DNA of 64,000 nucleotides from Fulvivirga imtechensis AK7 (GTDB lineage Bacteria > Bacteroidota > Bacteroidia > Cytophagales > Cyclobacteriaceae), in the NCBI RefSeq assembly GCF_000331535.1, contig NZ_AMZN01000072.1, positions 49,729 to 113,728 on the forward strand, given 5' to 3'. The position numbers and the translations under genes are program-made. How positions within the stretch are numbered: position 1 is the first letter of the stretch; each line of letters opens with the position of its first letter. The notes beneath the pieces were generated by a model. It searched no databases, was not told the origin of the DNA, and saw only the letters and a list, made by a program, of their open reading frames with translations. Below, piece by piece: positions 44,175 through 52,760 of this stretch.

Positions 44175-44414
44175 TCAGCTACGTTTTAAGTAAGTTAACA
44201 GTGAATGAGTTGATACCAATACCCAGGCTCCTTCTAAAATAATAAATGGTATATATTCCAACAATGCAGAGGCCAGGCACGCCAGGGCAGCGCCACATAA
44301 GTTGAGCAGAATATAAGCCAATGCTCTATTCGAGAGTCTGCCACTGACATTTAAAAAATACGCCATTAATATAAGAAAAACACCAAGGGATCCTACCCAA
44401 TCAATTGCTGTCAT
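44175..44414 (-). CDS. CBU_0592-like small membrane protein
   Basis: A 79-residue protein with three hydrophobic helices (VGSLGVFLILMAYFLNVSG, YILLNLCGAALACLASALL, FIILEGAWVLVSTHSLL). The GRLSNRALAYILLNLCGA pattern matches the CBU_0592 family of unknown function, often placed beside other genes for amino-acid or lipid metabolism. It is first in the operon with the ACT and DUF998 genes. Confidence 0.7.
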   Translation of the reverse strand: MTAIDWVGSLGVFLILMAYFLNVSGRLSNRALAYILLNLCGAALACLASALLEYIPFIILEGAWVLVSTHSLLTYLKRS

Positions 44415-44593
44415 GTTCGTTGTTTTTTGAAAACAGAAAAAATGTATTCAATACAAAAGAAGGCATATGGCCACTACCAGCATGTGTCTCAAATTAATAA
44501 TATGTTTCATGCCGGAATCACAAAAGTGACTAAACTACTATTATTTGAATGTTCGAACTACGAATCCAAAACTGTCGTTGCAGTGTTAAAATA

Positions 44594-45103
44594 TCAACCA
44601 TGATCGTCAATACGATAAAAGGTGGTCATCTTACCATTTACCTCTCTTTCCTCCACCAGCTTCATCTGTAGTCTTTCGCACACTTTTCTGGAGGTGTAAT
44701 GAGGAGCATCGCATGCCGCAATCAAATAGTTGAATTCTAACCTATTGAAAGCATAATCAATAACGGAGGAGGAGGCTTCTGTTGCATAGCCCTTTCCTGT
44801 CATTTCAGGCCTAAGACCATACAACAATTGAGGTTGGTCTTCCCCGAAGAATACCCATAATCCCGCAAAACCCGCAAATGTATTATTCTCTTTTACTATT
44901 ATTTTCCACAGCCCCCAATGATTGCTTTCAAACAGTTCTTCATTCGTTGTTAGGATTTCACGGGTCTGTTCGATACCAATTATCTCATTATCCCAAAGGT
45001 ATCTTCGCACAAAACTGTCTGTAAAAGTTTCATGGAGCATCTCCAGGTCATTTAATTCAAAGGGGATTAATTTTAATCTTTTTGTTTCTAATGTTGGTTT
45101 CAT
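44594..45103 (-). CDS. GNAT N-acetyltransferase, RimJ/RimL type
   Basis: A 169-residue acetyltransferase: ETKRLKLIPFELNDLEML at the start, GLRPEMTGKGYATEASS for the acetyl-CoA loop, and NYLIAACDAPHYTSRKVCER near the end. This branch acetylates N-terminal or side-chain amines of proteins or small molecules. ATG at 45103 gives the family start; a longer form would add an unrelated 12 residues. It is third in a likely PhnA-GNAT-GNAT run. Confidence 0.86.
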   Translation of the reverse strand: MKPTLETKRLKLIPFELNDLEMLHETFTDSFVRRYLWDNEIIGIEQTREILTTNEELFESNHWGLWKIIVKENNTFAGFAGLWVFFGEDQPQLLYGLRPEMTGKGYATEASSSVIDYAFNRLEFNYLIAACDAPHYTSRKVCERLQMKLVEEREVNGKMTTFYRIDDHG

Positions 45104-45131
45104 AGAAGTTATATGGTTGTAAGAGAAAGGA

Positions 45132-45587
45132 TCACTCACTTATTAACTTCTCAAAACAAACACTGTTTTCCACACCTTCATATTGACCATAATTGGGAAT
45201 TTCTCTGTATCTATTCCTTAGATATAATGCTATTGCTTCAGGCTGTTTTTTGCCTGTTTCGAGCACGCACTTATTGTATCCCAACTCGGCTGCCCAAGCC
45301 TCTAATTCTCCTAAAATTGCAGAGGCTATTTTTTTTCCACGCTGCTCAGGCAGTACGTACATCCTTTTCACTTCCATGGCTGTATTGTCAAGAGGCTTGA
45401 TAGCCCCACACCCTACTGCCCGGTCACCATCGTATGCTAACACTACATACCGTAGTTTATCAATCTTGTTAAATTGAGCATAAAAAGCATGTTCGTCACC
45501 GTCTCTTTCAGCGAGATCCTTATCGAGAAGCCCTACCAGCTTAATAAAATCTACATTATGAGAATCACATTTTTCGAGATGTACCAT
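45132..45587 (-). CDS. GNAT family N-acetyltransferase
   Basis: A 151-residue acetyltransferase. YDGDRAVGCGAIKPLDNTAM and VKRMYVLPEQRGKKIASAIL hold the acetyl-CoA binding loop (QRGKKIA). ELGYNKCVLETGKKQPEAIA completes the fold. The substrate is unknown. It lies 28 bases before the RimJ-type gene and 14 after phnA. Confidence 0.87.
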   Translation of the reverse strand: MVHLEKCDSHNVDFIKLVGLLDKDLAERDGDEHAFYAQFNKIDKLRYVVLAYDGDRAVGCGAIKPLDNTAMEVKRMYVLPEQRGKKIASAILGELEAWAAELGYNKCVLETGKKQPEAIALYLRNRYREIPNYGQYEGVENSVCFEKLISE

Positions 45588-45601
45588 TCGCCATTCGTTT
45601 T

Positions 45602-46183
45602 TTAGCTTGACTTCTTAACGAATTTTGTAAGGATCACAATCTGTTGCCCGTTTACCTTCCCCTCTATTTGCTCAGGATTATCCACAACTAAGGAAATGCC
45701 ACGCACCGCTGTACCTCGCTTGGCAGTAAAATTTGCACCCTTTACGTTCAGGTCTTTGATCAGCACCACAGTATCTCCGGCTTGCAACAGAGCTCCGTTA
45801 CTATCAATATGTCTGAGAGCTTCATCCTGATTAGTTCCTTCTCCGGTAGCTTTGGCCCAGGCAAGGGTTTCCTCATCCAGGTACAGCATATCCAGCAGTT
45901 CTACCGGCCAACCCTCACCGCGCAACCTGTTAAGCATCCTCCATGCCACCACCTGCACTGCGGGCACCTGACTCCACATGCTGTCATTAAGGCATCGCCA
46001 ATGGTTGGCATCAACTGCATCCGGATCTTCTATTTGCTCCAGGCAGGTTTTGCATACCAATATGTGCTGGTCGGCACCACCATCCTTAGCAGGAGCCACT
46101 TCATATATAGTCAGGTTTTCTGTGACTTCACAAAGCTCACATTTTGCTCCGCTCCTATCGTATAATTCTTTCTCTATATTCAT
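45602..46183 (-). CDS. PhnA-like zinc-ribbon protein
   Basis: A 193-residue protein. An N-terminal HNH/zinc-ribbon-like segment (GAKCELCEVTENL, later CKTCLEQI) is followed by the PhnA C-terminal domain (GALLQAGDTVVLIKDLNVKG, then KRGTAVRGISLV). PhnA was once linked to phosphonates, but the role of these proteins is unclear. ATG at 46183 is chosen; a longer frame adds an unrelated arginine-rich stretch. It is first in a probable three-gene run with two acetyltransferases. Confidence 0.85.
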   Translation of the reverse strand: MNIEKELYDRSGAKCELCEVTENLTIYEVAPAKDGGADQHILVCKTCLEQIEDPDAVDANHWRCLNDSMWSQVPAVQVVAWRMLNRLRGEGWPVELLDMLYLDEETLAWAKATGEGTNQDEALRHIDSNGALLQAGDTVVLIKDLNVKGANFTAKRGTAVRGISLVVDNPEQIEGKVNGQQIVILTKFVKKSS

Positions 46184-46273
46184 TGTATTATCGTTTACAC
46201 AACAGGTTAAGCTGGCCTTTGGACCACCACGCCTGCCGTGGCGCAAGATATAAAAATCTACTGAGTCATTTCT

Positions 46274-46882
46274 CTATTTTTTTGAATGGTCAGGGTAAAC
46301 TTGTGTCGGTATTCTTTTTCTGCGCAGCATGCTCAAAAATTCAGGTGTGATACCCAGGTATGAAGCTATGTCCTTCTGTGCAACGCGGGTTTCCAGGCCG
46401 GGGTATTTCTCTGTAAATCGCCTGTATTTTTCTTCTGCATCCAGGTATAGATTCTGGGTGAGGCGGTGTTGGAGCATAATATACGAGTCTTGTAGCATGG
46501 TGCGATAATACTTTTCAAACTTAGGAACCCTGACCAACAGCTTGTCATAATTTTCCTTGTTGAGTTGCATTGTCATTGTATCCTCAACAGCCTGGATGTC
46601 ATAAAATGCTGGTTTTCCCAGCAAGAAACTTTCAATATCAAAGGCCCACCAGCCTTCGAGGGCAAATTTAACCAGGTGCTCAAGTCCATCTTTATCTGCA
46701 TAAAACACCTTTAGGCAGCCTCCCAAAACGAAAGTTTGACTCTTGCAGATGTCACCAGATCTAAGAACAAATGTCTTTTTCTTAAACTGCTGTGGTTTTA
46801 GCAGGGAGGTAAAATAGTGCTTTTCCTCAGAGTTCAGATCAATAACTTTCTGCACATGGGCGATTAAATATGAAGTATTCAT
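46274..46882 (-). CDS. Crp/Fnr family transcriptional regulator
   Basis: A 202-residue regulator with an N-terminal cNMP-binding-like domain (RSGDICKSQTFVLGGCLKVF) and a C-terminal helix-turn-helix (RVAQKDIASYLGITPEFLSM). It is related to, but distinct from, the regulator at 17468-18070. It starts 9 bases after the sigma-factor gene, so it is the last member of a three-gene operon with the sigma factor and a protein of unknown type. Confidence 0.87.
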   Translation of the reverse strand: MNTSYLIAHVQKVIDLNSEEKHYFTSLLKPQQFKKKTFVLRSGDICKSQTFVLGGCLKVFYADKDGLEHLVKFALEGWWAFDIESFLLGKPAFYDIQAVEDTMTMQLNKENYDKLLVRVPKFEKYYRTMLQDSYIMLQHRLTQNLYLDAEEKYRRFTEKYPGLETRVAQKDIASYLGITPEFLSMLRRKRIPTQVYPDHSKK

Positions 46883-46891
46883 AATCTTCCG

Positions 46892-47746
46892 TTAGTCCAG
46901 CTTGAGTATATTCTTTATCTCCGGCCTTATTAATATTTCCTCAAGTAAGTTCTTATGAGCAGTCTCCTCAAAAGGATGCTGCCGAAATAACTGTGTATGA
47001 TAATCCTCTTTGATACGATCCAGTTCATCCGACTGATGCACCAACTGGTGGTGATAAATTTTTTCCTTAAAACTTCTATTGAATATCAATTTATCCGGAT
47101 TAACATATCCCCGTTTTATAAACCCCTTTGTTTTCTTGCTACAGGTACAAGGGTTTTCCCTGTTCACCAGGCTGCATTGATTGTTCATAAAGTTAAAAAG
47201 CTCCTTTCTGGCTCTTGAAAGTTTTTGTCGATAGTTAACGGGACTCATGGCAAAAATTTCACTACCCAGCTTATGATCTATTTTAAAAATATCACCCAGC
47301 ACGTAGATCAATCGTTGTTCCCTGTCAAGGCACATCAACATTCCAGACATGCAGCTAATTTTGGCTTCCTCCAACGCTTCTTTTAGTATGGCCTCTTCTT
47401 CAACTGTCAAAGTTTCATTGGCAATTCCTTCCAAATTATCCTTATAACCCGCAAAACCTTTTGAAATAGCTTGTTCAACACTCTTTTTTGACATATCCAG
47501 CATGTGATTAACAGCTATCTTATACAACCAGGTGCTAAATGCACTTTTAAACTGGAAGGTGTCTAATCTTGTGATGATCTTTATCCATATCTCCTGACTT
47601 ACATCCTGTGCATCTTTATGACTGTACAAGGTTTTAAGACAGATATTAAACACGTACCCATTGTATTTCTCCACAAGAGTATTTAAGGCATCCTTATCAC
47701 CTGATAAGGATGCTTTTACAAGTTCAAAATCAATATTGTTTTTCAC
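46892..47746 (-). CDS. ECF-like RNA polymerase sigma factor with Cys-containing tail
   Basis: A 284-residue sigma factor, longer than the usual 160-200. Sigma region 2 is clear (YNGYVFNICLKTLYSHKDAQ, DVSQEIWIKII, FSTWLYKIAVNHMLDMSKK). Region 4 is divergent but its helix-turn-helix can be placed near GSEIFAMSPVNYRQKLSRAR. The last 95 residues hold a Cys cluster (NQCSLVNRENPCTCSKKTKG) and a helical tail. The tail suggests intrinsic sensing in place of an anti-sigma factor; none is adjacent. It is 8 bases downstream of the unknown gene and 9 upstream of the Crp gene. Confidence 0.85.
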   Translation of the reverse strand: MKNNIDFELVKASLSGDKDALNTLVEKYNGYVFNICLKTLYSHKDAQDVSQEIWIKIITRLDTFQFKSAFSTWLYKIAVNHMLDMSKKSVEQAISKGFAGYKDNLEGIANETLTVEEEAILKEALEEAKISCMSGMLMCLDREQRLIYVLGDIFKIDHKLGSEIFAMSPVNYRQKLSRARKELFNFMNNQCSLVNRENPCTCSKKTKGFIKRGYVNPDKLIFNRSFKEKIYHHQLVHQSDELDRIKEDYHTQLFRQHPFEETAHKNLLEEILIRPEIKNILKLD

Positions 47747-47754
47747 GTTCGCTA

Positions 47755-48396
47755 TCAGGCTATTAAATACCAGAAATCCAGTATGGCAGTATCAGGAATC
47801 ATTATATCCATTAATTCAAGACCAATTGGCTCTTGCAGGTAACCAAAGCACACCTCTCTGGTCTTTCCCAATGTTTTTCCAAATACTATTTCTGAATAAG
47901 TATCTTCGTCCAGCATACCTATAAAATGCTCCAGCGTATTATCCTGAAGGTCCAGGTATTGATCTTCAAGTTTTTGGGAGATATCCAAAATATACCTTTG
48001 GGAATATTTTTCCTCTTTTTTCACCTTAAATATACCGTGCTCAAAGCAACTGAAATGTTCCGGAACCAAAAAATTCTTTTTCAATATGCTATGATAATAC
48101 ACAGTCACTGAACTACCGCTTATCTGCTGCATATAGTGTCGGGCATAAGGGTCATTTTTAAATCCCTGCTCCACAGCTTTCAGTGCTTCCCGATCCTTTG
48201 CAAATAATAAATTTGCATATTCACCCTTTAGATTTCTTAGCAAAAAGTGACTTACCACACCCACCTGCTTTTTGAGGTAATTTTCTTCAAACTGCATGGC
48301 CGTTGCAATAAAATCTTCATCCGTTACATCAGCAACTTTTGAAAAGGAAGTAAATTCCATCGCGGTGGGGCATTCTCTGTTCAAATACATCATCAT
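47755..48396 (-). CDS. Protein of unknown family, first gene of the sigma/Crp operon
   Basis: A 213-residue soluble protein that I do not recognise. The N-terminal half (TSFSKVADVTDEDFIATAMQ, then QVGVVSHFLLRNLKGEYANLLFA read as separate strands and helices) looks like a ferredoxin-like alpha/beta barrel of the kind seen in ABM-type dimeric proteins. The second half (KKNFLVPEHFSCFEHGIFKV) may repeat that fold. It has no signal peptide or membrane helix. It is followed by the sigma-factor gene after 8 bases, so its product probably acts in the same signal path. Confidence 0.75.
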   Translation of the reverse strand: MMMYLNRECPTAMEFTSFSKVADVTDEDFIATAMQFEENYLKKQVGVVSHFLLRNLKGEYANLLFAKDREALKAVEQGFKNDPYARHYMQQISGSSVTVYYHSILKKNFLVPEHFSCFEHGIFKVKKEEKYSQRYILDISQKLEDQYLDLQDNTLEHFIGMLDEDTYSEIVFGKTLGKTREVCFGYLQEPIGLELMDIMIPDTAILDFWYLIA

Positions 48397-48478
48397 GTCG
48401 TCTTTTAATTATGAATAATTATGTTGTTAGCCCTTTAGACGACTAATAATTTATGATGTGACAAAAATCGAATTTGCT

Positions 48479-49405
48479 TTATTTTTCCATGCCGAAATGC
48501 CTGAGTACTTTCAATGCTCTTAATGTATTCCAGCGACTCGACTTGCCGGCAGTTTCCATTTGGAAATGCACTTGTCCGGGATGCCTGGCTTGCTGGTTCC
48601 AGGTACCATCTTCATTTCGTTTAGATACTATAACCTCAATAGCATCCTGCATTCTCTTGTCATAAGGTTCCCCCGCCATTTGAAAGTAATCCAGAGCCCT
48701 CAAAATGTCGTACCTCCATCTTGGCGGATAGGTTATTGCGAGCATCTTTTTATCAATGATTTCGCCGGTTTTGTCTGATTTATAAAGCTTATGCAGAAGT
48801 ATAAACTCTTTTGAAACCTTTGCTGCATGCCTCAGGTCTTGCAAACGGTAGGTGTAACCATTCTGTTCGTATTCCCAAATTCCCTCCAGCACCGATAGTG
48901 TGGTATGGAGGGAACTGTGTCTGGCTCCACTCCTGTTGGATCGACAGTTAAAGCCTCCGTCCGCCATCCATTGAGACAAAACAAAATCCACTATAGATTG
49001 GAGGTCAGCCTCATCAGCACCAAAATAGCAACAGTAATTCAATGCCATACCATTGATGCAAACATCACTATTCCCGATAGTCCTGCTAGGGTTTATTCCT
49101 CCGTCCGCTCCCTTCTCTTCATTAAGGATCATTTTTATTGTTTGCCGGATTGGCTTGCAATTGGCTATGCAAAGATTTTTTAGGTCGAGCAGGGTGTAAT
49201 GAGTGGATGTCCACTTCGGCTGATAGAAACTCTGCCCCCAATGACCATTGCTGCCCCGGCAGGAAAGAAACTGCTTACCCCAGCCTTCATGAGCAATCCG
49301 TTCCTTCAGCTCTTTTCTTTCCTCATTTAACAGGTCTCTGTAAGTCTGATATTGAATCGAGACGTCTCCTTTCAGCAGCCATTCTATTATTTCATCGATG
49401 TTCAT
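48479..49405 (-). CDS. Terpene-cyclase/prenyltransferase-like alpha-toroid protein
   Basis: A 308-residue protein with repeated helix pairs: SIQYQTYRDLLNEERKEL, SNGHWGQSFYQPKWTSTHYT, NSDVCINGMALNYCCYFGAD and WMADGGFNCRSNR. W-G-x-G/F motifs of this kind fit the squalene-cyclase/prenyltransferase alpha-alpha barrel. The acidic DxDD or DxTA cyclase signature is not evident, so enzymatic activity is doubtful. ATG at 49405 is used; a longer open frame runs into repeat copy D, which is an artefact. Confidence 0.75.
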   Translation of the reverse strand: MNIDEIIEWLLKGDVSIQYQTYRDLLNEERKELKERIAHEGWGKQFLSCRGSNGHWGQSFYQPKWTSTHYTLLDLKNLCIANCKPIRQTIKMILNEEKGADGGINPSRTIGNSDVCINGMALNYCCYFGADEADLQSIVDFVLSQWMADGGFNCRSNRSGARHSSLHTTLSVLEGIWEYEQNGYTYRLQDLRHAAKVSKEFILLHKLYKSDKTGEIIDKKMLAITYPPRWRYDILRALDYFQMAGEPYDKRMQDAIEVIVSKRNEDGTWNQQARHPGQVHFQMETAGKSSRWNTLRALKVLRHFGMEK

Positions 49406-49465
49406 GGTCCCTTTGATTTTATACCTCCGTCTTGTTCTTTCAGAGAACAATCCCTTTGTCATATT

Positions 49466-49624
49466 TAGTGTCTGTAAGAAAACTCTAAGTGGCTTTAATG
49501 TTCCCACCAAAGGGCGGGACGAAGTCCCAAAAAGCGGTAGTCCCGTACAGTTGTTTACAGTTGTTTGGAAGAGCATTTTTGGGACAAGCGTAACGCAGAC
49601 ATTGATGTTTTCTTAGAGACACTA
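49466..49624 (+). repeat. Dispersed TIR element, copy D (159 bp, longest)
   Basis: Left end TAGTGTCTGTAAGAAAAC, then a second, weaker copy (AAGTGGCTTTAATG). The right end is GTTTTCTTAGAGACACTA. The middle has GGGCGGGAC, GTCCCAAAAAGCGG, GTCCCGTACAGTTG and GAGCATTTTTGGGAC, as in copy A. Outside flanks are ATATT and TTTAGG, so no target duplication beyond the terminal TA is visible. Confidence 0.88.
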
Positions 49625-49692
49625 TTTAGGATATTCGGAAGGGAATTTCTATGATAAAAGTCATTGATTAGCCTGTTTTTTCCGGTGAATAA

Positions 49693-49726
49693 AAAGAGAC
49701 TATCCCGATTGGAATAGTCTCTTTAA
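49693..49726. terminator. Bidirectional terminator hairpin
   Basis: Perfect 11-bp AAAGAGACTAT (49693-49703) / ATAGTCTCTTT (49714-49724) with a 10-base loop, T-rich on both strands. Confidence 0.7.
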
Positions 49727-49940
49727 TTGTCAATTTGCAAAGTTTATATCAGTTTTAATTTACCTTTTCAAACACCAGTGTCTCAGAGCAGTCTGATGAT
49801 TTCACCTGCTGAAGTTTCATTTGGGTTCAACCTATCCACTTTCTTTCTTTGAGTATATCAACCGCATAATTGTTGAGTAATTTCACGTTAGCACTGTAAC
49901 TTTTAAATGTAGCATGGGGAACTTTTTTAATAATTACACA

Positions 49941-49977
49941 AAAAGAGCTGCCTTCATAATTGAAAACAGCTCCTTTT
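49941..49977 (-). terminator. Terminator of the M43 metalloprotease gene
   Basis: On the minus strand GGAGCTG ... CAGCTC is followed by TTTTTG. The plus-strand arms are GAGCTG (49945-49950) and CAGCTC (49967-49972). It lies 18 bases past the protease stop. Confidence 0.7.
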
Positions 49978-49995
49978 AAGAGAAAGACTAATAGT

Positions 49996-51081
49996 TTATA
50001 GAATAATACTTTCTCTGGCTCCACCAGAAGCAAACAATGCTCTCATCCGGGCTTTCTGGCCTTCGGAGAACATGTACATGCAAGCATCGTCAGTATAATC
50101 CATATAATTCATGGTCATATCTGTCGATTTGCAGTTAACCGTAGGGTATGCCGGGCAACCATAATTAGGTCCATCCGATGAAGGTGTATCCGCTACAAAA
50201 TCATCCTGACGGCATCTTCCGTCACCCCAGATGTGACGCAGGTTCAGGTAGTGACCTACTTCGTGTGTAGCAGTCCTTCCTTTGTCGAAGGGAGCTGATA
50301 CATATCCGGTAGTTCCGAAATATTGCGGTGAAATAACCACGCCATCGGTTGATGCACTTCCACCGGGAAATTGAGCATAGCCCAAGATACCTCCGCCAAT
50401 ATTACATACCCAGATGTTAAGAGCACTTTCAGGCGTCACCACATCAACACCACCGTTTGATGCAAATTTCATTTCATCACGAGTGCCCCATGACGTACGG
50501 GAAGATGCTTTACGGGTAACACCGGCCAGTGTGAAGTTTACCTGCGCATTACCAACTACTCCTGCAAATTCAGCAGGGATATTGTTGAGGTCGTTGTTGC
50601 TTGCATTGTAATCAGCATTCAAAACGTTGATTTGTGAATTAATCTGAGCATCGCTGATGTTTTCATTAGCATTGCTATAGATAACATGCACATAAACAGG
50701 GATGTTGATCACACCCAACCCATCATCAACGGGGTCGCTACCACCTCCGCCATCATCTCCACCGCCACCGTTGCCATTTCCGCCTCCCACGCCATCGGGC
50801 TTCTTAGAAGCGATAAACTTTCGAACATTGCGCTCAATGTTGTACATTTTTTGGTGCAAACCAGGATTTTCATCCAGTTGGCGATTGAGCACTCTCATGG
50901 AATAACATTGCTTTCCATCCGCAGCTACTCTGCCTACTTCGTTCTCATAAGTGTAAGTGTAGAAATCGCTCATATCAACTTCAATTTCTTGATTGGGGGT
51001 GTTCACGATTTCCTTGTGCTCGTCATCACAGGCTGTAAAAAGCGCTGCTCCTACGGCAAGAGATAATAAATACTTCTTCAT
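49996..51081 (-). CDS. Secreted M43-type zinc metalloprotease lipoprotein
   Basis: A 361-residue protein. A lipoprotein signal ends LFTAC (Cys18). A Gly/Asp-rich linker lies at about 98-120. The catalytic domain has TATHEVGHYLNLRHIWGDG, the HExxHxxxxxH zinc motif of pappalysin/M43 proteases, and a Met-turn near TMNYMDYTDD. Paired Cys (CRQDD, YGCPAYPTVNC) suggest disulphides. It would cut extracellular proteins. ATG at 51081 is chosen for the signal peptide. Terminator at 49941-49977. Confidence 0.9.
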   Translation of the reverse strand: MKKYLLSLAVGAALFTACDDEHKEIVNTPNQEIEVDMSDFYTYTYENEVGRVAADGKQCYSMRVLNRQLDENPGLHQKMYNIERNVRKFIASKKPDGVGGGNGNGGGGDDGGGGSDPVDDGLGVINIPVYVHVIYSNANENISDAQINSQINVLNADYNASNNDLNNIPAEFAGVVGNAQVNFTLAGVTRKASSRTSWGTRDEMKFASNGGVDVVTPESALNIWVCNIGGGILGYAQFPGGSASTDGVVISPQYFGTTGYVSAPFDKGRTATHEVGHYLNLRHIWGDGRCRQDDFVADTPSSDGPNYGCPAYPTVNCKSTDMTMNYMDYTDDACMYMFSEGQKARMRALFASGGARESIIL

Positions 51082-51478
51082 AGTTATAGGTTGAAAATTA
51101 AACATTCGCGCAATTTAAGGATTTTCTTTTAGGGGGCCATGGTAAAATCTAATTTTCCCAAGAATACAATAAACCAAATTAGATTCCACTTATTGACACT
51201 TTTACGAGATAAAGTTATATAAGCAACTGGATTATGATTTGGAGATAGCGAAATAAAAAATCACGAATATATTTTTTATGAGAAAAATCAACCCTACAGA
51301 GAGTCAGAACCACCGCACCCCACCACTCCACGAGAAACTGAAACATAAATCACATCTATACTCATGCTAATGGCAATGAGAACTTATCCATACAAGATGA
51401 AAACTATTATTATTTCTAAAGAAGCATGCTATGCCCTCCCCTCCAAGGGTTCGAAACCCTTGGAGAGTTAACCTAACA
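51082..51478. other. Gene-free stretch with one perfect hairpin
   Basis: About 400 bases, AT-rich, with no coding signal. It contains CTCCAAGGGTT (51441-51451) / AACCCTTGGAG (51455-51465), a perfect 11-bp hairpin with a CGA loop. The core GGGTTCGAAACCC resembles a tRNA T-arm, but no tRNA body surrounds it. It follows the end of the outer-membrane protein gene (51479) on the minus strand and could act as its terminator, though no T run is present. Confidence 0.55.
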
Positions 51479-52675
51479 TTAAAAATACTTGCTCACCACC
51501 AACCTCAAAAAGCTATCCCTCCTCATAAAATGAACAAATTCTTTATCGCTCACATTTTTAAAGAACCTTCCCTCAAGCTCCACAGTCCAGGTTTCACCAA
51601 ATCGCCTGCTGCCTTCAACACTGATCAGTCGTGATCCTTCGTGAAGATCAAAAATGGCTCCGGCAAGCAATTGGCTGTCACTCATATCGTTAAAGGCAAG
51701 TCTTACACCGGTAAAAACATCATTCTGGAGACTGTTAAAGGCCAGCTCATCGCGGCTGTCGTACAGATACTCGCCCAGCAACCCTATGTCGAGCCCCTTG
51801 CCGCTCACATTTCCAAAAGTATACTCAAAACCTGCTGCCAGGGCAGTGTAATCTTTGATGCCGTTGCTATTGTAAATGGCTTCGAGCTTCCACAATACCG
51901 GACCAGTAGTTGCCTGCAGATCAAGACCTGTCTGGTTTACTAAGGCAAATTCAAGCTCAAAAGCCTCACCCTCTTTGATCAGTGGCTGCCGGCTGGTGCC
52001 ATAAAAATGCGAAATGCCAATATCAAACACTCCAAAGAAGTGTGACCATCGAAAAGCCAGGTCCGGATGAAACTCCTCCATATCACTTTCGAACTCAATG
52101 TCATCAGCATCAATAAGAAATGGTGTCCTTAGTCTGCCATTCTCACCCGGAAAAGTAGGTGTACGGAAGTAGGGCATCACAAAGGCATCAAACGTTCCAT
52201 AGGGCTTCACTACGGAGTAATGTACCATCGGCTGCCCCAGCTTGGCTTCTCCGTCAAAGCTTTCTACTATATCCGTTTGGTTGATAACGTTAACAATATG
52301 GGCAGACTCTGTTACTCCCCAGAAAACCTCCTTTAGCCCCACGGATAGTTCCTTGTTGTCTCGGACCATCCGCCAGTACAGCTCCCTAATGTCAGCATGC
52401 GTTCTGTTTTCATCATGTTGGTCGTACCTGCCAAAGAGCGACATCTTAAATGAGGATCGGCCATTGTTCCACTCCACAAAGTATTCTGGCCTTAGTGCAA
52501 TAGAAAGATAATTTTGCTTCTGACCTTCATATAACCCCTCATTAAAAAAGAACCGCTCTTCCAGTTCCACATCAGCGCTGAAATCCTGATAAGGTTTCTC
52601 CTGCGCCCAGGCATAAGCCGGCCATATGGATATCAGACAAAGGAGTTTTAAACTATTACTATTCATAAATACCAT
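51479..52675 (-). CDS. Outer-membrane beta-barrel protein of the export operon
   Basis: A 398-residue protein with a signal peptide (about 1-24, ending AWAQ) and amphipathic beta strands throughout, ending in a C-terminal Phe (LRLVVSKYF), typical of outer-membrane barrels. RFFFNEGLYEGQKQNYLSIA and VGLKEVFWGVTESAHIVNV resemble DUF1302-like barrel proteins found next to MMPL/RND pumps. It is the last gene of a run with the LolA-like protein and the pump, so it probably forms the outer-membrane part of the export path. Confidence 0.75.
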   Translation of the reverse strand: MVFMNSNSLKLLCLISIWPAYAWAQEKPYQDFSADVELEERFFFNEGLYEGQKQNYLSIALRPEYFVEWNNGRSSFKMSLFGRYDQHDENRTHADIRELYWRMVRDNKELSVGLKEVFWGVTESAHIVNVINQTDIVESFDGEAKLGQPMVHYSVVKPYGTFDAFVMPYFRTPTFPGENGRLRTPFLIDADDIEFESDMEEFHPDLAFRWSHFFGVFDIGISHFYGTSRQPLIKEGEAFELEFALVNQTGLDLQATTGPVLWKLEAIYNSNGIKDYTALAAGFEYTFGNVSGKGLDIGLLGEYLYDSRDELAFNSLQNDVFTGVRLAFNDMSDSQLLAGAIFDLHEGSRLISVEGSRRFGETWTVELEGRFFKNVSDKEFVHFMRRDSFLRLVVSKYF

Positions 52676-52760
52676 TTATTCAAAGTTTACTACAGAGAAA
52701 GCAGAGAGGGTTTCTCTGCTTTCTCTACAAATTGTCAGTTTTCTTAGGCAATTTCCTATA

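Larger units (their letters stand above)
49406..49995. other. Gene-free stretch with repeat and terminators
   Basis: Contains dispersed element copy D (49466-49624), a bidirectional hairpin (49693-49726) and the metalloprotease terminator (49941-49977). No gene is supported; a short minus frame at 49827-50033 overlaps the protease and looks spurious. Confidence 0.55.

Noticed and set aside
49827..50033. Minus-strand frame of 68 residues downstream of the metalloprotease
   Set aside because: It overlaps the protease end in another frame and contains the terminator hairpin.
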